From Rhodobacter sp. (GTDB lineage Bacteria > Pseudomonadota > Alphaproteobacteria > Rhodobacterales > Rhodobacteraceae): a stretch of 64,000 nucleotides of DNA. A program made the translations under genes and the position numbers. Location of the stretch: assembly GCA_020637555.1 (NCBI GenBank), contig JACKKF010000013.1:310001-374000 (forward strand), in the 5' to 3' direction. This document shows positions 17,479 through 26,444 of this stretch, in pieces (positions within the stretch are counted from its first letter, which is position 1; the number at the start of each line of letters is the position of its first letter). The notes under the pieces are model-generated. The model ran no database searches. It was given only the letters and a program-made list of their open reading frames with translations, and had not been told where the DNA came from.

Positions 17479-18138
17479 TCAAGGCGTCAGCGCGGCAACC
17501 TGCGCCAGGAACAGATAATCATTCGCATAGCGTGCCTGGATCAAGTCGATTTCCTCGGTGGTCAGGTCATCGACCTTGAGCTTGGGACCGCCTGTCTGCT
17601 TGTGCGGCATCGGCAGGTCTGTTCCGGCCAACTCGTTAACGTCGTCGCGCAACTGCGACAATTCGGAAATTTCGTAGACCCGCGAATAATACCCGGCATC
17701 GTGGCCGAGGAAATGGGTTTGCGGCCGGGTATGGTGCAGAATCTGCGGGAAGTTCGCGCAGTAGCCATCCAGATGTTCGAGAAACGTGCTGAAGTCCGGC
17801 GAGATCGGCAGCCCCAGGGCCCGAAGCTTGTCGCCCGCGGCCTCCTCGGTGAGGATTCGACCCGCGACGACGCGATTGGAATAGGCCGAAAGCAGGCGCT
17901 TCACCGGGTCGCGGACGACCGGGATGCGGTGCATGTCCTCGAGGTCCGCAAAGGAATTGTCCTCGAACGGAATGGCGGGATAGAGGTGGTGGATGTTGAT
18001 TGTCTTGCCGTTCGGACGAACCCTCGGGGTGAACGTCTTGCCGGACTTGACCTCGTGCATGAAGTGCTTGAGCGAGGTGCAGGCGACTTTGGGAACCGGA
18101 AAATACGCTAACTTCAGCCGTTTTATGATCAGCGGCAC
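17479..18138 (-). CDS. Carbohydrate sulfotransferase, chondroitin/HNK-1 type
   Basis: This 219-residue protein resembles the Sulfotransfer_2 family (chondroitin 4-O- and HNK-1 sulfotransferases). The PAPS 5'-phosphosulfate loop is PVPKVACTSLKHFM (about 14–27) and the 3'-phosphate site is VVRDPVKRLLSAYSN (about 73–87). Both match the eukaryotic pattern PKVxCTxxK and RxPxxRLLSAY. It starts at GTG (18138) with a strong AAGGGAGG ribosome site. No membrane anchor is visible, so it would act in the cytoplasm before export. The base composition around 18060–18200 looks lower in GC than the rest. It lies 14 bases after the next sulfotransferase gene. Confidence 0.78.
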   Translation of the reverse strand: MPLIIKRLKLAYFPVPKVACTSLKHFMHEVKSGKTFTPRVRPNGKTINIHHLYPAIPFEDNSFADLEDMHRIPVVRDPVKRLLSAYSNRVVAGRILTEEAAGDKLRALGLPISPDFSTFLEHLDGYCANFPQILHHTRPQTHFLGHDAGYYSRVYEISELSQLRDDVNELAGTDLPMPHKQTGGPKLKVDDLTTEEIDLIQARYANDYLFLAQVAALTP

Positions 18139-18152
18139 AGGGGAAACCTCCC

Positions 18153-18803
18153 TTAACTATTTATACGACGACGAAGCCCCTCCATACCTTTCAAGTTCAA
18201 ATCAGGCAACCGCGCGAGCAGGGCGTAGTCCTCGGCGTAGTGCGCGCGCACCTCGTCGATCAGGTCTGCGGGGATGTCCGGGGGCGATTTCTGGCGGCTG
18301 ACATTGGCGGGCGGCAGGGCGGGAATGCCCAGCCCCAACCCCTCGCAGATGGCGGTGAAGCCTTGCGCGACGTCCTCGTGCGGCAAGATCACGTCGGCCA
18401 GAACGCTGGACCTGTCGGCTGACAGGAATTTCTCTGATTGCAGGTTCCTGGCGCCATTGGCCCGCACGATGTTCCAGTCGCGCCGCGCCCAGAACTCGGC
18501 GAAACTCATGTCGGGGGGCAGCGGGCTTTCGACCTCGGGCTGCTTGCGATAACGGAACCACGACCAGATCCATTGCACCGGATCGCGCATCACGCCGAAC
18601 TTGAAGAACCCCTCAAGCCCGCAACCCGCGCGTCGAAAGACCTGGGGGGCCTGCGCCTCGATCTGCGACAGCGCGACATGCTTGCGTTGCGGGCTGCCGC
18701 CATGGCGATAGTCGGCCAGCGGTTCCAGGACCCGTTCGATCGCGGTCGAGGCCGTCTTGGTGTTGGCGACGAAGATGAACCGCTTTTCAATCCCGATCAG
18801 CAT
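18153..18803 (-). CDS. Sulfotransferase family protein
   Basis: This is a 216-residue P-loop sulfotransferase homologue. The 5'-phosphosulfate loop is FVANTKTASTAIERVL (about 11–26) and the 3'-phosphate segment is VMRDPVQWIWSWFRYR (about 71–86). The ATG at 18803 falls inside the 3' end of the upstream sulfotransferase gene (17-base overlap), indicating translational coupling. The acceptor sugar is unknown. The protein is soluble, like its neighbours, and differs strongly from them in sequence, which suggests a different sulfation position rather than a recent duplication. Confidence 0.78.
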   Translation of the reverse strand: MLIGIEKRFIFVANTKTASTAIERVLEPLADYRHGGSPQRKHVALSQIEAQAPQVFRRAGCGLEGFFKFGVMRDPVQWIWSWFRYRKQPEVESPLPPDMSFAEFWARRDWNIVRANGARNLQSEKFLSADRSSVLADVILPHEDVAQGFTAICEGLGLGIPALPPANVSRQKSPPDIPADLIDEVRAHYAEDYALLARLPDLNLKGMEGLRRRINS

Positions 18804-19512
18804 CGGGAACCTTCTTTTTCAGGTGTGTCAGCGGGGTGTCCAGCACCGCCTTGACCCGGTCCCGATCAAAGGGTTCACCGAGGAAATCATACATGGGCTT
18901 CAGCGCCTCGAGATCGGCGGTATAGTCGTTGTAATGGATGCGGACCCCACGCTCGGGGTGCTTTGCCAGATAATCCGCGAACATCGCATCGGCGCGCACC
19001 AGCTTGGCCGTGACGGCCTCGACCGACATGTCGGCCCACCAACCGGATTTGGCGACCTCTTCATGGTTGCGGGTATTGAAGACAAACCGCGCGTTCGGAA
19101 ACATCTTGTGCGCGAAATTCAGGGTCGGAACGAATTGCGCGGGATCGTTGGTCCAGCGGATTTCCTTGAATCCGGTGACGCGCGTGCCGACCGGCGGCGC
19201 AAGAACCTCGCGCACAAAGGAGTTCGCCAGGCTGCGCCCATACTGATAGGCGCGGATTTCCTCGGCGCCATACCAGGGATGTTCGGACGTCGTGGGCACC
19301 TTGCGGTTGACGGCGTTGGTGACGTTCGGATTGCTTGTCAACAGGTGCCAGGACATCGCCAGCGGCACCAGCGCGTTGGCGTTCTCGCCCCGGATGCAAT
19401 ACCCGTCGATCGCATTGAGAAGGTTCTGCACCAGGGTCGAACCCGAGCGACCGTAGGTCACGACGAACACATAGCCGTCGAGGTCCTTTGGCAGGGTAAT
19501 GGGAGATCGCAA
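18787..19512 (-). CDS. Sulfotransferase family protein
   Basis: This is a 241-residue sulfotransferase homologue. The 5'-phosphosulfate loop is VVTYGRSGSTLVQNLL (about 17–32) and the 3'-phosphate region is FNTRNHEEVAKSGWW (about 145–159). The start is TTG at 19512, supported by AAAGGA a few bases upstream; no ATG lies at a sensible place. It is the first gene of a leftward unit of three sulfotransferases and a methyltransferase. It is divergent from the rightward glycosyltransferase pair, with 117 bases between them that should hold both promoters. Confidence 0.78.
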   Translation of the reverse strand: MRSPITLPKDLDGYVFVVTYGRSGSTLVQNLLNAIDGYCIRGENANALVPLAMSWHLLTSNPNVTNAVNRKVPTTSEHPWYGAEEIRAYQYGRSLANSFVREVLAPPVGTRVTGFKEIRWTNDPAQFVPTLNFAHKMFPNARFVFNTRNHEEVAKSGWWADMSVEAVTAKLVRADAMFADYLAKHPERGVRIHYNDYTADLEALKPMYDFLGEPFDRDRVKAVLDTPLTHLKKKVPDADRD

Positions 19513-19629
19513 AACAGGTCCTTTCAGCGCCGAAATATATCGGCAGGTTTAGACGATTGTTCCGTTGCTGGACAAGGGTGAAGCGCGTTTCGCCCTTTAC
19601 TTGCGGCCCGAACGGCAGGAACTAGGCAC

Positions 19630-21363
19630 ATGAACGCCGATACCCTGCCCCTCGTGACGGTCATCGTTCCTGTCTACAACGTGCGCGATCTGGTGGGCCG
19701 CGCAATTGATAGCCTGCGGACGCAGGACATGCTGAATTTCGAGGCAATCGTTGTCGATGACGGATCGACCGACGGATCCGGCGCCGCGGCCGAGGCCGCC
19801 TTTGCCGGGGATCCCCGGTTCCGATTGATCCGCCAGCCGAACGGCGGCCTTTCGGCAGCCCGCAACCGGGGGCTTTCGCTGGCACGCGGGCAGGCCATCG
19901 GGTTTCTGGATTCCGATGACTGGTTGGCGCCGGAATTCCTGACCCGACTCTGGCAGGCGATGGAGGCGGACGGCACCGACTGGGCCGCCAGTGCCATCGC
20001 CCTGTGCTATCCCGATGGGCACGAGGTTCCGCATACCGCGCTGCATGCCTGCCATCAGCCGGGAGCGGCGCGGATTCTGGATCTGCAGGATGCGCGCGTT
20101 GCCGCCGGGGTCTTTCCGTCGGCCTGGAACAAGCTCTATCGCCGGTCGGCACTGGGCGACCTGCGCTTTCCCGAAGGCGCCTGGTTCGAGGATCACGAGA
20201 TGTTCTGGGCGATGGTGCGCCGGGCGCCCCGTCTCAGCTATCTGCCGGCGCCGCTGTATTGCCATCGGCGCGAACGACCCGGGCAGATCACCGAGACCGA
20301 CAGCGACCGCGTGTTCGATCAGTTGGGCGTGCTTGAAAGGTTGCACCCCGTCATCCTGCCCATGGCCCATGGCGCCGAGGGTTTCGACCGGCTTGCCTCG
20401 CGCCTGGTGCATGAGCGCGCGCTGGTGCTGCGTGAACCCGCGCGCCGGGCGCGTTTCATGGCCGAGGCACGCGCCCTGTTCGCCCGTCTGAACGTCACCT
20501 GGAGCCCGGCCTGGGACCCCGAGATCCAGCGCGGCCTGGGTCCCCTGCTGGCCGGCGAGTTGCCGCTGTCGATCGTGCGACTGGCCCAGGCCGAGGTGCC
20601 CGTGCCACAGACCCAGCCGGATATCGAGGTGATCGCCGCGCCCGATGCCCCGACCCCCGCCGATCTGGCCGCGCGCCTGAAGGGGCGCTATGTGCTGCTG
20701 CTCGGCCCAGGCGAGGGGGTGCTGCCGGACGGGGCGATGCGACTTGTGACACTGGCGGAAACTACCGGCACCCGGTTGGCCATGGGCGGGATCGAACGCC
20801 GGGCGCGCGGCTATCACGACGGCTGGACCGACAACACCGTCGTGACCGACGCCGGCGGCTGCATCACGATGGGCCCCGAACAGGCGTTGCGGCTGCACCC
20901 GGTTCTGGCCAATCGCCTGATCGCGCGCGATCTTCTGGCTGACATGCCTGATACGCTGCGCCTGGATGGCAGCGTGACCGCGGCGCAGGGGCTCGTGCTG
21001 GAAACCGCGCTCAGGGTGGGGACGATGGGCTATACCCGTGTCCCCGTGGCGACCGCGCCCGACCTGCCCGGGTTCCTGCCCGAACCGCCCCCGTCCGCCC
21101 GGGCGCTGGCGCGGTGGGTGCAGGCTCTGCCGCGGCCGGCAACGGCGCTGCCTGCGGGGTGGCGGGGCACCGTTTTCCTGCGCCTGATCCGGTTTCGCGG
21201 CGGGGCGATGATCTGGCCCCGGGCGCTGGGTGTTGCGCTTGTTCACGGCTGGCTCTGGCCTGCGCGCGGTGCCAGACCGGATCCCGAAACCCCGCGCTGG
21301 CTGCGACGGCTCTCGCGGCTGCTTGGACAAATTCGCCTGAGTCTGGTTGCACGCCAGGACTGA
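19630..21363 (+). CDS. GT2 family glycosyltransferase
   Basis: This 577-residue protein has an N-terminal GT-A domain (about 8–230): VTVIVPVYNV, VVDDGSTDGSG, NGGLSAARNRGL and the nucleotide-sugar/metal motif GFLDSDDW. GAWFEDHEMFW is a plausible catalytic region. The C-terminal 300 residues match no family I can name; they are rich in short beta/alpha segments and end in a weakly hydrophobic, basic stretch that could associate with the membrane. It reads into the giant multidomain transferase, whose start is about 43 bases after its stop. Confidence 0.82.
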   Translation: MNADTLPLVTVIVPVYNVRDLVGRAIDSLRTQDMLNFEAIVVDDGSTDGSGAAAEAAFAGDPRFRLIRQPNGGLSAARNRGLSLARGQAIGFLDSDDWLAPEFLTRLWQAMEADGTDWAASAIALCYPDGHEVPHTALHACHQPGAARILDLQDARVAAGVFPSAWNKLYRRSALGDLRFPEGAWFEDHEMFWAMVRRAPRLSYLPAPLYCHRRERPGQITETDSDRVFDQLGVLERLHPVILPMAHGAEGFDRLASRLVHERALVLREPARRARFMAEARALFARLNVTWSPAWDPEIQRGLGPLLAGELPLSIVRLAQAEVPVPQTQPDIEVIAAPDAPTPADLAARLKGRYVLLLGPGEGVLPDGAMRLVTLAETTGTRLAMGGIERRARGYHDGWTDNTVVTDAGGCITMGPEQALRLHPVLANRLIARDLLADMPDTLRLDGSVTAAQGLVLETALRVGTMGYTRVPVATAPDLPGFLPEPPPSARALARWVQALPRPATALPAGWRGTVFLRLIRFRGGAMIWPRALGVALVHGWLWPARGARPDPETPRWLRRLSRLLGQIRLSLVARQD

Positions 21364-21406
21364 ACGCGGAATAGTGCGCCCGCAAACTGTAACGATTTTG
21401 ACGGCC

Positions 21407-24400
21407 ATGCATCCTTTTGCAACTGCCCAAGGCGCCCGGTTTCATTGCCGCGCCGATTTTCGCACCGATGCGGTCCTGAATCTGAATTTCTTCGATTCCG
21501 ATCGCGCACAGATTCCCTTTCATCTGTCCCTTCGGCGCGATGAGAGGCTGGCGGTGGTCAATCGCCGGGATGCACAGGGCTGGCGGCGCGAGATCCGCAT
21601 TCCCGTGGCGTTCGAACCGCGCAGCATTCCCGTCGAGATCCACTTTTCCGGCGCGGCGGTGGATCTGTGGGTGGATGGGGCGCATCTGGGCCGGTTCGAC
21701 GCCATGCCACGCCCCTCGCGCGAGGGGCGCATGTTCCTGCGCCGTGGATTTCCCGATCTGAAAAAGATCGCCTGGCTGGATATTCACGGCCAGCTCGAAC
21801 CCGACAGCGCCCTGTTCGACAGTCTGGAAACCCGCGAGATCGGGCATCGCGGCATGCAGCTGACCGACCACCTGTCGGTCACGCTGCGCGGGTTGACGCC
21901 GTCGCAGGCGCGCGGCGCGGTGTTGATGGTGCCCGGTCTGGATGCCCCGGTTCCGACCACCGTGCGCAGCCTGCCGTTCCTGCAGGCCGATGGCACCGCC
22001 GAGCAAGAGGTCTCGGCCCTTCTGCCTGGCCGCATCTGGGCCGGGGGCGAATCCGCCTTGCCGCTGTCCATGACCGATGCGGCGGGCGAGGTGCTGGGCA
22101 CGATGACGCTGGAACGCGCGGCGCTGGGTGCGCGGGTGGCCATGCTGGCCGCTGCCGGGGGGCTGGTGTCCGACGATCGCGCCGCCTTGCAGGCGATCGA
22201 GCATGTGCGCAACGCGGGCCTTCTGGACAGTCTGCCGGACGACGCGCGCGTGGCGCTGTTCGCCGCCGCCGCCCGCTTCCGGCTGGGGGACTACCTGGCC
22301 GAGGGCAGCGCGCCGGAACCGCCACCCGCCGTGCCCGACCACGACCCCGAGGCCCTGCCCGCCGCGGCCGCCGAACGGTTTTCAGGCCGGATGCGCGCCG
22401 AACCCCAGGCCGATCCGGTGGCGTCGCTGAAGGCCGAGCTGGCCGGCCTGCCCGATACCGAGGCCCGGCAATCCCTGGTCCGGCGCGTCACGGAATGGTT
22501 CTGCCTGACCGGCCGGATGGCGGATCTGATGGTGTTGCGGCGGGTCTTTGCGCTGCCGTTGCCGCCGGCACCTGCACCGGGCGATCTGTGGATGATCTCG
22601 GTGCAGCTGCCCGTCCTGCTGGATGCGCGCCAGACCTGGCCCATGGTCGAGGGGATGCGCCGCCTGGTCGGCGTCAGCCAGGCCTGGGTTTCGACACCGC
22701 CGCTTGCCGCTGTCGTGATCGCCCTTGCTCAGGCCCGCCCCGCCGATGACGGCTGGATCACCCCCGCGGGCCACCGGACCGAGGGGATCGTGGCGTTCCT
22801 CGACTTTCTGGATGCGCGGGCCGCAAGCTACTGGGAACGCACGCCTTGCCGCATGCTGATCGCCGCGATGGTGGCCTTGCTGCGGGTATCGGACACGCTG
22901 CCGCTGGATCTGCGCGAACGGGTGCAATGGCGCGCCATTGCCATCTATTCGCTGTCACCGAGCTTTTGGGACGCCCTCTCTGCCATTCCCGACGAGGGGC
23001 TGCCGTGGCGGCTGCGCGTGCTGCGGCAGGGGTTCGCCGATCTGCGCGCCCTGATCGAGGATGACGGCCCCCGCGACGAGGCATGGCACAGCCGCGCCGG
23101 GACCACGCTGCAACTGTTCGAAACGGTGGGCGCTGTCGGGCTGGACCGGTTCCGCCGCGAAATGTTCGCGCCGTCCGGCCTGCCGCAGTCCGACACCACG
23201 CGCGGGCTGGGGCTGGGCCTCGATCCGGGCGAGGCGGCGCTGCGTCGGCTGGCCTGGCCCTTGTCCGAGGGGCCGATCGACTCGCCGGCCCTGACCGACG
23301 GACTTGCGCGTGCCAATCCGCAGGTGCACAGCGCGCCGCTGCGCGATCATGCGCGGGCTATGTTGCGGGCAGCCCGGGCCGTGCTGGCGGGTCCCGGCCA
23401 GGGCGACGTGGCGGCCTTGGCCAACGCGCTGCCAACGCTGATGAGCGATCTGCCCCGCTACCTGGGTCTGACGCTGGGTCTGGCAACGGCGCGCGGACTG
23501 CTGGATCAGTCCCGCAACGCCGAGGCCGAGACGCTGCTGTCGCGGCTGGTCGGACTGTCGCCGACGCTGGGCCCGCCCGAGGCCTGGCCACCGCTGGCCG
23601 ACGCGCATGTGCCCGCCCAGGCGCTGCAGGCCCTGGCCAGCGCGCATCCGCGCAACGCCTGGGTGCGGCGTGCGGTTCAGGCGCTGGCGGATCGGTTGCC
23701 GCCGGCCCCGCCCGCGCCGTCGCGGGACCTGACCGCAGACCTGTATTCCGTCGCCAGCCCGGCGCAGGACACGCTGCTGTGCCTCTACTCCTGTCAGCCA
23801 AACCTGGACACCCGTATCGCGGTCCTGCGTGAAACCTGGCTGCCGCTGCTGGCAGAGATGGGCGTGCCCGTGCTGGTCTTTGTCGGCGGCGGCGATGGCC
23901 GACGCGAGGGCGATGTTGTCCATCTCGATTGTCCCGACGATTACGAGGGGTTGCCGCAAAAGACCCTCGCCCTGACGCGCTGGGTGCTGGAACACACGCG
24001 GTTCGCCCATATGGTCAAGGTTGACGACGACTGCTTCCTCGATCCGGCCGCCTGGTTCGGCGATCTCGCGCACCGGCGCTATGACTATTACGGCCGCCGT
24101 CTGCATCGGGTGCGGGGGCAGATGGACCGCACCTGGCACATGCAGAAATCGCGCAGCGCGCGCGGGCGGATGGAACTGGACAAGTCGCCCGAACCGTCGA
24201 CCTATGCCGATGGCGGGTCGGGGTATGCGCTGTCGCGTGCCGCGATGCAGGCGCTGATCCGCGCTGCCGACAGCACCGAGGGGCAGGAGCTGACGCGCCT
24301 GTCCTTCATGGAGGACAAGCTGGTCGGCGATCTGCTGGCCCTGTCCGGCATTCATGTGGAAAGCGCCGATTATCAGGTTTCGGTCCTGCGCCGCACGCGG

Positions 24401-25510
24401 CCCGGCGGCCCGCTGGTCGCGCAATGGGAAAACGGCTTTCTGCCCTTTGCCGGAGGGGGGGTGAAGCTGGCGCATCTGGATGGCGTGGACAAGATGGCCG
24501 AGGTTCTGGCCGGAATGCGCGCGCCGCGCCCGCAACCGCGCAAGGTCTGGCCCAGTTTCCAGCCTGCGCGGCTGGGATCGTGGACCAATGCGCTGGATCT
24601 TGTTTCCGCCCCCGACCGGTTGCGCCGCACGATCGAGGCCGAGGTCGCGGTCGTCGGCTGCATGCGCAACGAACGCTTCCTGCTTCCGCGCTTTCTGGAC
24701 CATTATCGCGCTCTCGGGGTCGACGGGTTCCTGATCGCCGACAACGGTTCGGATGACGGGACGTTCGAATATCTGGCCGACCAGCCGGATGTGGCGCTGT
24801 TCGCGGTCGATACCGACTATAGCCAGTCGTCCTATGGCGTGGCCTGGCAGCAGGCGTTGATGGCCAACTTCCGGCCCGGGCGCTGGACGCTGGCCGCCGA
24901 TGCTGACGAACTGCTGTTCTGGTCGCTGGATCTGTCGGGCTCGCTGCCTGAACTGGTGCGATCCGACACCTTTGTCGGTGCGGATGCCGCGCGCATCTTC
25001 ATGCTGGACATGTATCCGCAAGGGCCCCTGTCCGACGCCGATTTCATCGAGTCCGATCCCTTTGCCCAGGCGGGTTTCGTGGATCGCGATCCATTTCTGG
25101 CCGTGTCCGGCGCGCGTGGGCCCTACAGCGACGCACCCGTCTGGACCAGTGCGGTCCGGCACCGGCTGATCCCGGGATCGCGGGCCGAACTGTTCGTGGC
25201 GCAAAAGATCGCCTTGCTGAAATACCGCCCCTGGATGCGGCTGTCGGCCGGGCTGCATTTCGTCAGCGACACGCGGCTGGCGCAGCGCGACCTGCTGTTC
25301 GGGCATTTCAAATACAACGCCGCCTTTCATGCCAAGGCCGAGGCCGAAGTCTCCCGCGCCCAGCATTTCAACAATGCCGAGGAATATCGCAAATATCTGG
25401 CGCTGGTGTCCGAAGGCCGCGACCGGATCCATGACCCGGCGGTTTCGGTGCCCTGGCGCGATTGCGAATTTGTCCGGACGATCTGCGCCGGACAACCCGG
25501 CCCGGGTTAG
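21407..25510 (+). CDS. Giant transferase: galectin-like domain + GT31-like + GT2/GT92-like
   Basis: This protein has about 1,367 residues. Residues 1–105 read as a galectin fold: H39-x-S41-x-R43, then N52-x6-W59-x2-E62-x-R64. The N, W, E and R spacing is identical to animal galectins, and only the canonical Asn of HxNxR is Ser. Residues 110–240 look beta-rich and 240–780 helical and unassigned. Residues 785–1010 resemble GT31 beta-1,3-glycosyltransferases: RIAVLRETW, DCPDDYEGLPQKT, VKVDDDCF (DxD about 873–875), GGSGYALS and EDKLVG. Residues 1075–1365 resemble a GT2/GT92 domain: VVGCMRNERFLLPRF, IADNGSDDGT, LAADADEL. There is no signal peptide or membrane helix. The start could be GTG 21374 or TTG 21347 instead. 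It probably builds or recognises a galactose-containing surface polymer. Confidence 0.8.
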   Translation: MHPFATAQGARFHCRADFRTDAVLNLNFFDSDRAQIPFHLSLRRDERLAVVNRRDAQGWRREIRIPVAFEPRSIPVEIHFSGAAVDLWVDGAHLGRFDAMPRPSREGRMFLRRGFPDLKKIAWLDIHGQLEPDSALFDSLETREIGHRGMQLTDHLSVTLRGLTPSQARGAVLMVPGLDAPVPTTVRSLPFLQADGTAEQEVSALLPGRIWAGGESALPLSMTDAAGEVLGTMTLERAALGARVAMLAAAGGLVSDDRAALQAIEHVRNAGLLDSLPDDARVALFAAAARFRLGDYLAEGSAPEPPPAVPDHDPEALPAAAAERFSGRMRAEPQADPVASLKAELAGLPDTEARQSLVRRVTEWFCLTGRMADLMVLRRVFALPLPPAPAPGDLWMISVQLPVLLDARQTWPMVEGMRRLVGVSQAWVSTPPLAAVVIALAQARPADDGWITPAGHRTEGIVAFLDFLDARAASYWERTPCRMLIAAMVALLRVSDTLPLDLRERVQWRAIAIYSLSPSFWDALSAIPDEGLPWRLRVLRQGFADLRALIEDDGPRDEAWHSRAGTTLQLFETVGAVGLDRFRREMFAPSGLPQSDTTRGLGLGLDPGEAALRRLAWPLSEGPIDSPALTDGLARANPQVHSAPLRDHARAMLRAARAVLAGPGQGDVAALANALPTLMSDLPRYLGLTLGLATARGLLDQSRNAEAETLLSRLVGLSPTLGPPEAWPPLADAHVPAQALQALASAHPRNAWVRRAVQALADRLPPAPPAPSRDLTADLYSVASPAQDTLLCLYSCQPNLDTRIAVLRETWLPLLAEMGVPVLVFVGGGDGRREGDVVHLDCPDDYEGLPQKTLALTRWVLEHTRFAHMVKVDDDCFLDPAAWFGDLAHRRYDYYGRRLHRVRGQMDRTWHMQKSRSARGRMELDKSPEPSTYADGGSGYALSRAAMQALIRAADSTEGQELTRLSFMEDKLVGDLLALSGIHVESADYQVSVLRRTRPGGPLVAQWENGFLPFAGGGVKLAHLDGVDKMAEVLAGMRAPRPQPRKVWPSFQPARLGSWTNALDLVSAPDRLRRTIEAEVAVVGCMRNERFLLPRFLDHYRALGVDGFLIADNGSDDGTFEYLADQPDVALFAVDTDYSQSSYGVAWQQALMANFRPGRWTLAADADELLFWSLDLSGSLPELVRSDTFVGADAARIFMLDMYPQGPLSDADFIESDPFAQAGFVDRDPFLAVSGARGPYSDAPVWTSAVRHRLIPGSRAELFVAQKIALLKYRPWMRLSAGLHFVSDTRLAQRDLLFGHFKYNAAFHAKAEAEVSRAQHFNNAEEYRKYLALVSEGRDRIHDPAVSVPWRDCEFVRTICAGQPGPG

Positions 25511-25517
25511 GGCGGGT

Positions 25518-26444
25518 TCAGAACAGGCTTGCGCGGTCGGGAAAGCGCCGGGCGCGCAGCCGCTCGTTCGACCGGGCATAGAACTGGGCGATCCGGGCGC
25601 GGGCCTCGGGCGTCAGGGACAGCGGCGTTTCGGGGCCACGTTTCAACCGCATGAGCGCACGCACCGCAGCGTAATGCAGCGGGTTGAAATGCCCGTTCTT
25701 GCGCCGGACAGGCAGCCAGCGGTTCACGCGGCGGCGCAGTTCGGCCTCCTGGCGGCTGAGCGCGGTGTTCATGCGCGCCGGTTCCGCAAGACCGGCGCGG
25801 GGCGTGCCCATCACGGCGCAGAAATCGTGGATCAGGTCGCCCTCGACCATCGCGTCACGGGTGAGCAGGCGCACGTCCAGCCGGTCCGCGCCGACGGCCT
25901 CTTCCCATTTGGTGACGATCCAGTTGAAATTCAGGGCCTTCAGTCGTCCGTCCAGATGGGTGTCAAAATCCAGAACCTCGCCGCGGCGGATGCGTTCGGA
26001 CCATGAACTGAGCATCAGCTCGGCCTGGTCGCGCAGGTAGATCACATAGCGCACATCCGAAAACCGCGCGGTCAGGAAACGGTCGAGGGCCTGCATCATC
26101 GGCGGCTGGTGCAGCCAGGGCTGGATATGCTCGCTCGATGCGATGAACAGCTCTTCGCGCCAGTCGGCCAGGCCGGCGTCCAGAAACTGGCGATAGCGTT
26201 CGACATAGGCGGCCTCGGCCTGCGGCGTGGGCAGTTGCAGGATCAGCCGCGAGTGGGCATCCCGGATCGTCTGCCCGGCGCCGATCACGCCGGTTGCGGC
26301 CAGCTCGAACTGGCTGCCAAAGGCCGGGTTGAAGGGGGCGTAACGGATCCCGCGCGGCAGCAGGGAATCGCGGTTGAGCTTCAGGAATTCCTGGATCGAG
26401 GACGACCCGGTCTTGGGCATCCCGATGTGAACAACCGCTCTCAT
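25518..26444 (-). CDS. Sulfotransferase-like protein
   Basis: This is a 308-residue P-loop sulfotransferase homologue. HIGMPKTGSSSIQEFL (about 6–21) is the 5'-phosphosulfate loop and YVIYLRDQAELMLSSW (about 148–163) the 3'-phosphate site. The C-terminal third is basic and helical. Start ATG 26444 overlaps the stop of the upstream glycosyltransferase by 4 bases (ATGA), so the two are translationally coupled. It is the fourth sulfotransferase homologue of the locus. It converges on the giant transferase with 7 bases between stop codons. Confidence 0.78.
   Translation of the reverse strand: MRAVVHIGMPKTGSSSIQEFLKLNRDSLLPRGIRYAPFNPAFGSQFELAATGVIGAGQTIRDAHSRLILQLPTPQAEAAYVERYRQFLDAGLADWREELFIASSEHIQPWLHQPPMMQALDRFLTARFSDVRYVIYLRDQAELMLSSWSERIRRGEVLDFDTHLDGRLKALNFNWIVTKWEEAVGADRLDVRLLTRDAMVEGDLIHDFCAVMGTPRAGLAEPARMNTALSRQEAELRRRVNRWLPVRRKNGHFNPLHYAAVRALMRLKRGPETPLSLTPEARARIAQFYARSNERLRARRFPDRASLF

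Noticed and set aside
17402..17482. TTG start at 17482 for the methyltransferase
   Set aside because: The extra 26 residues lack conserved features, and the ATG at 17404 begins at a sensible N-terminus. The TTG would overlap the upstream gene.
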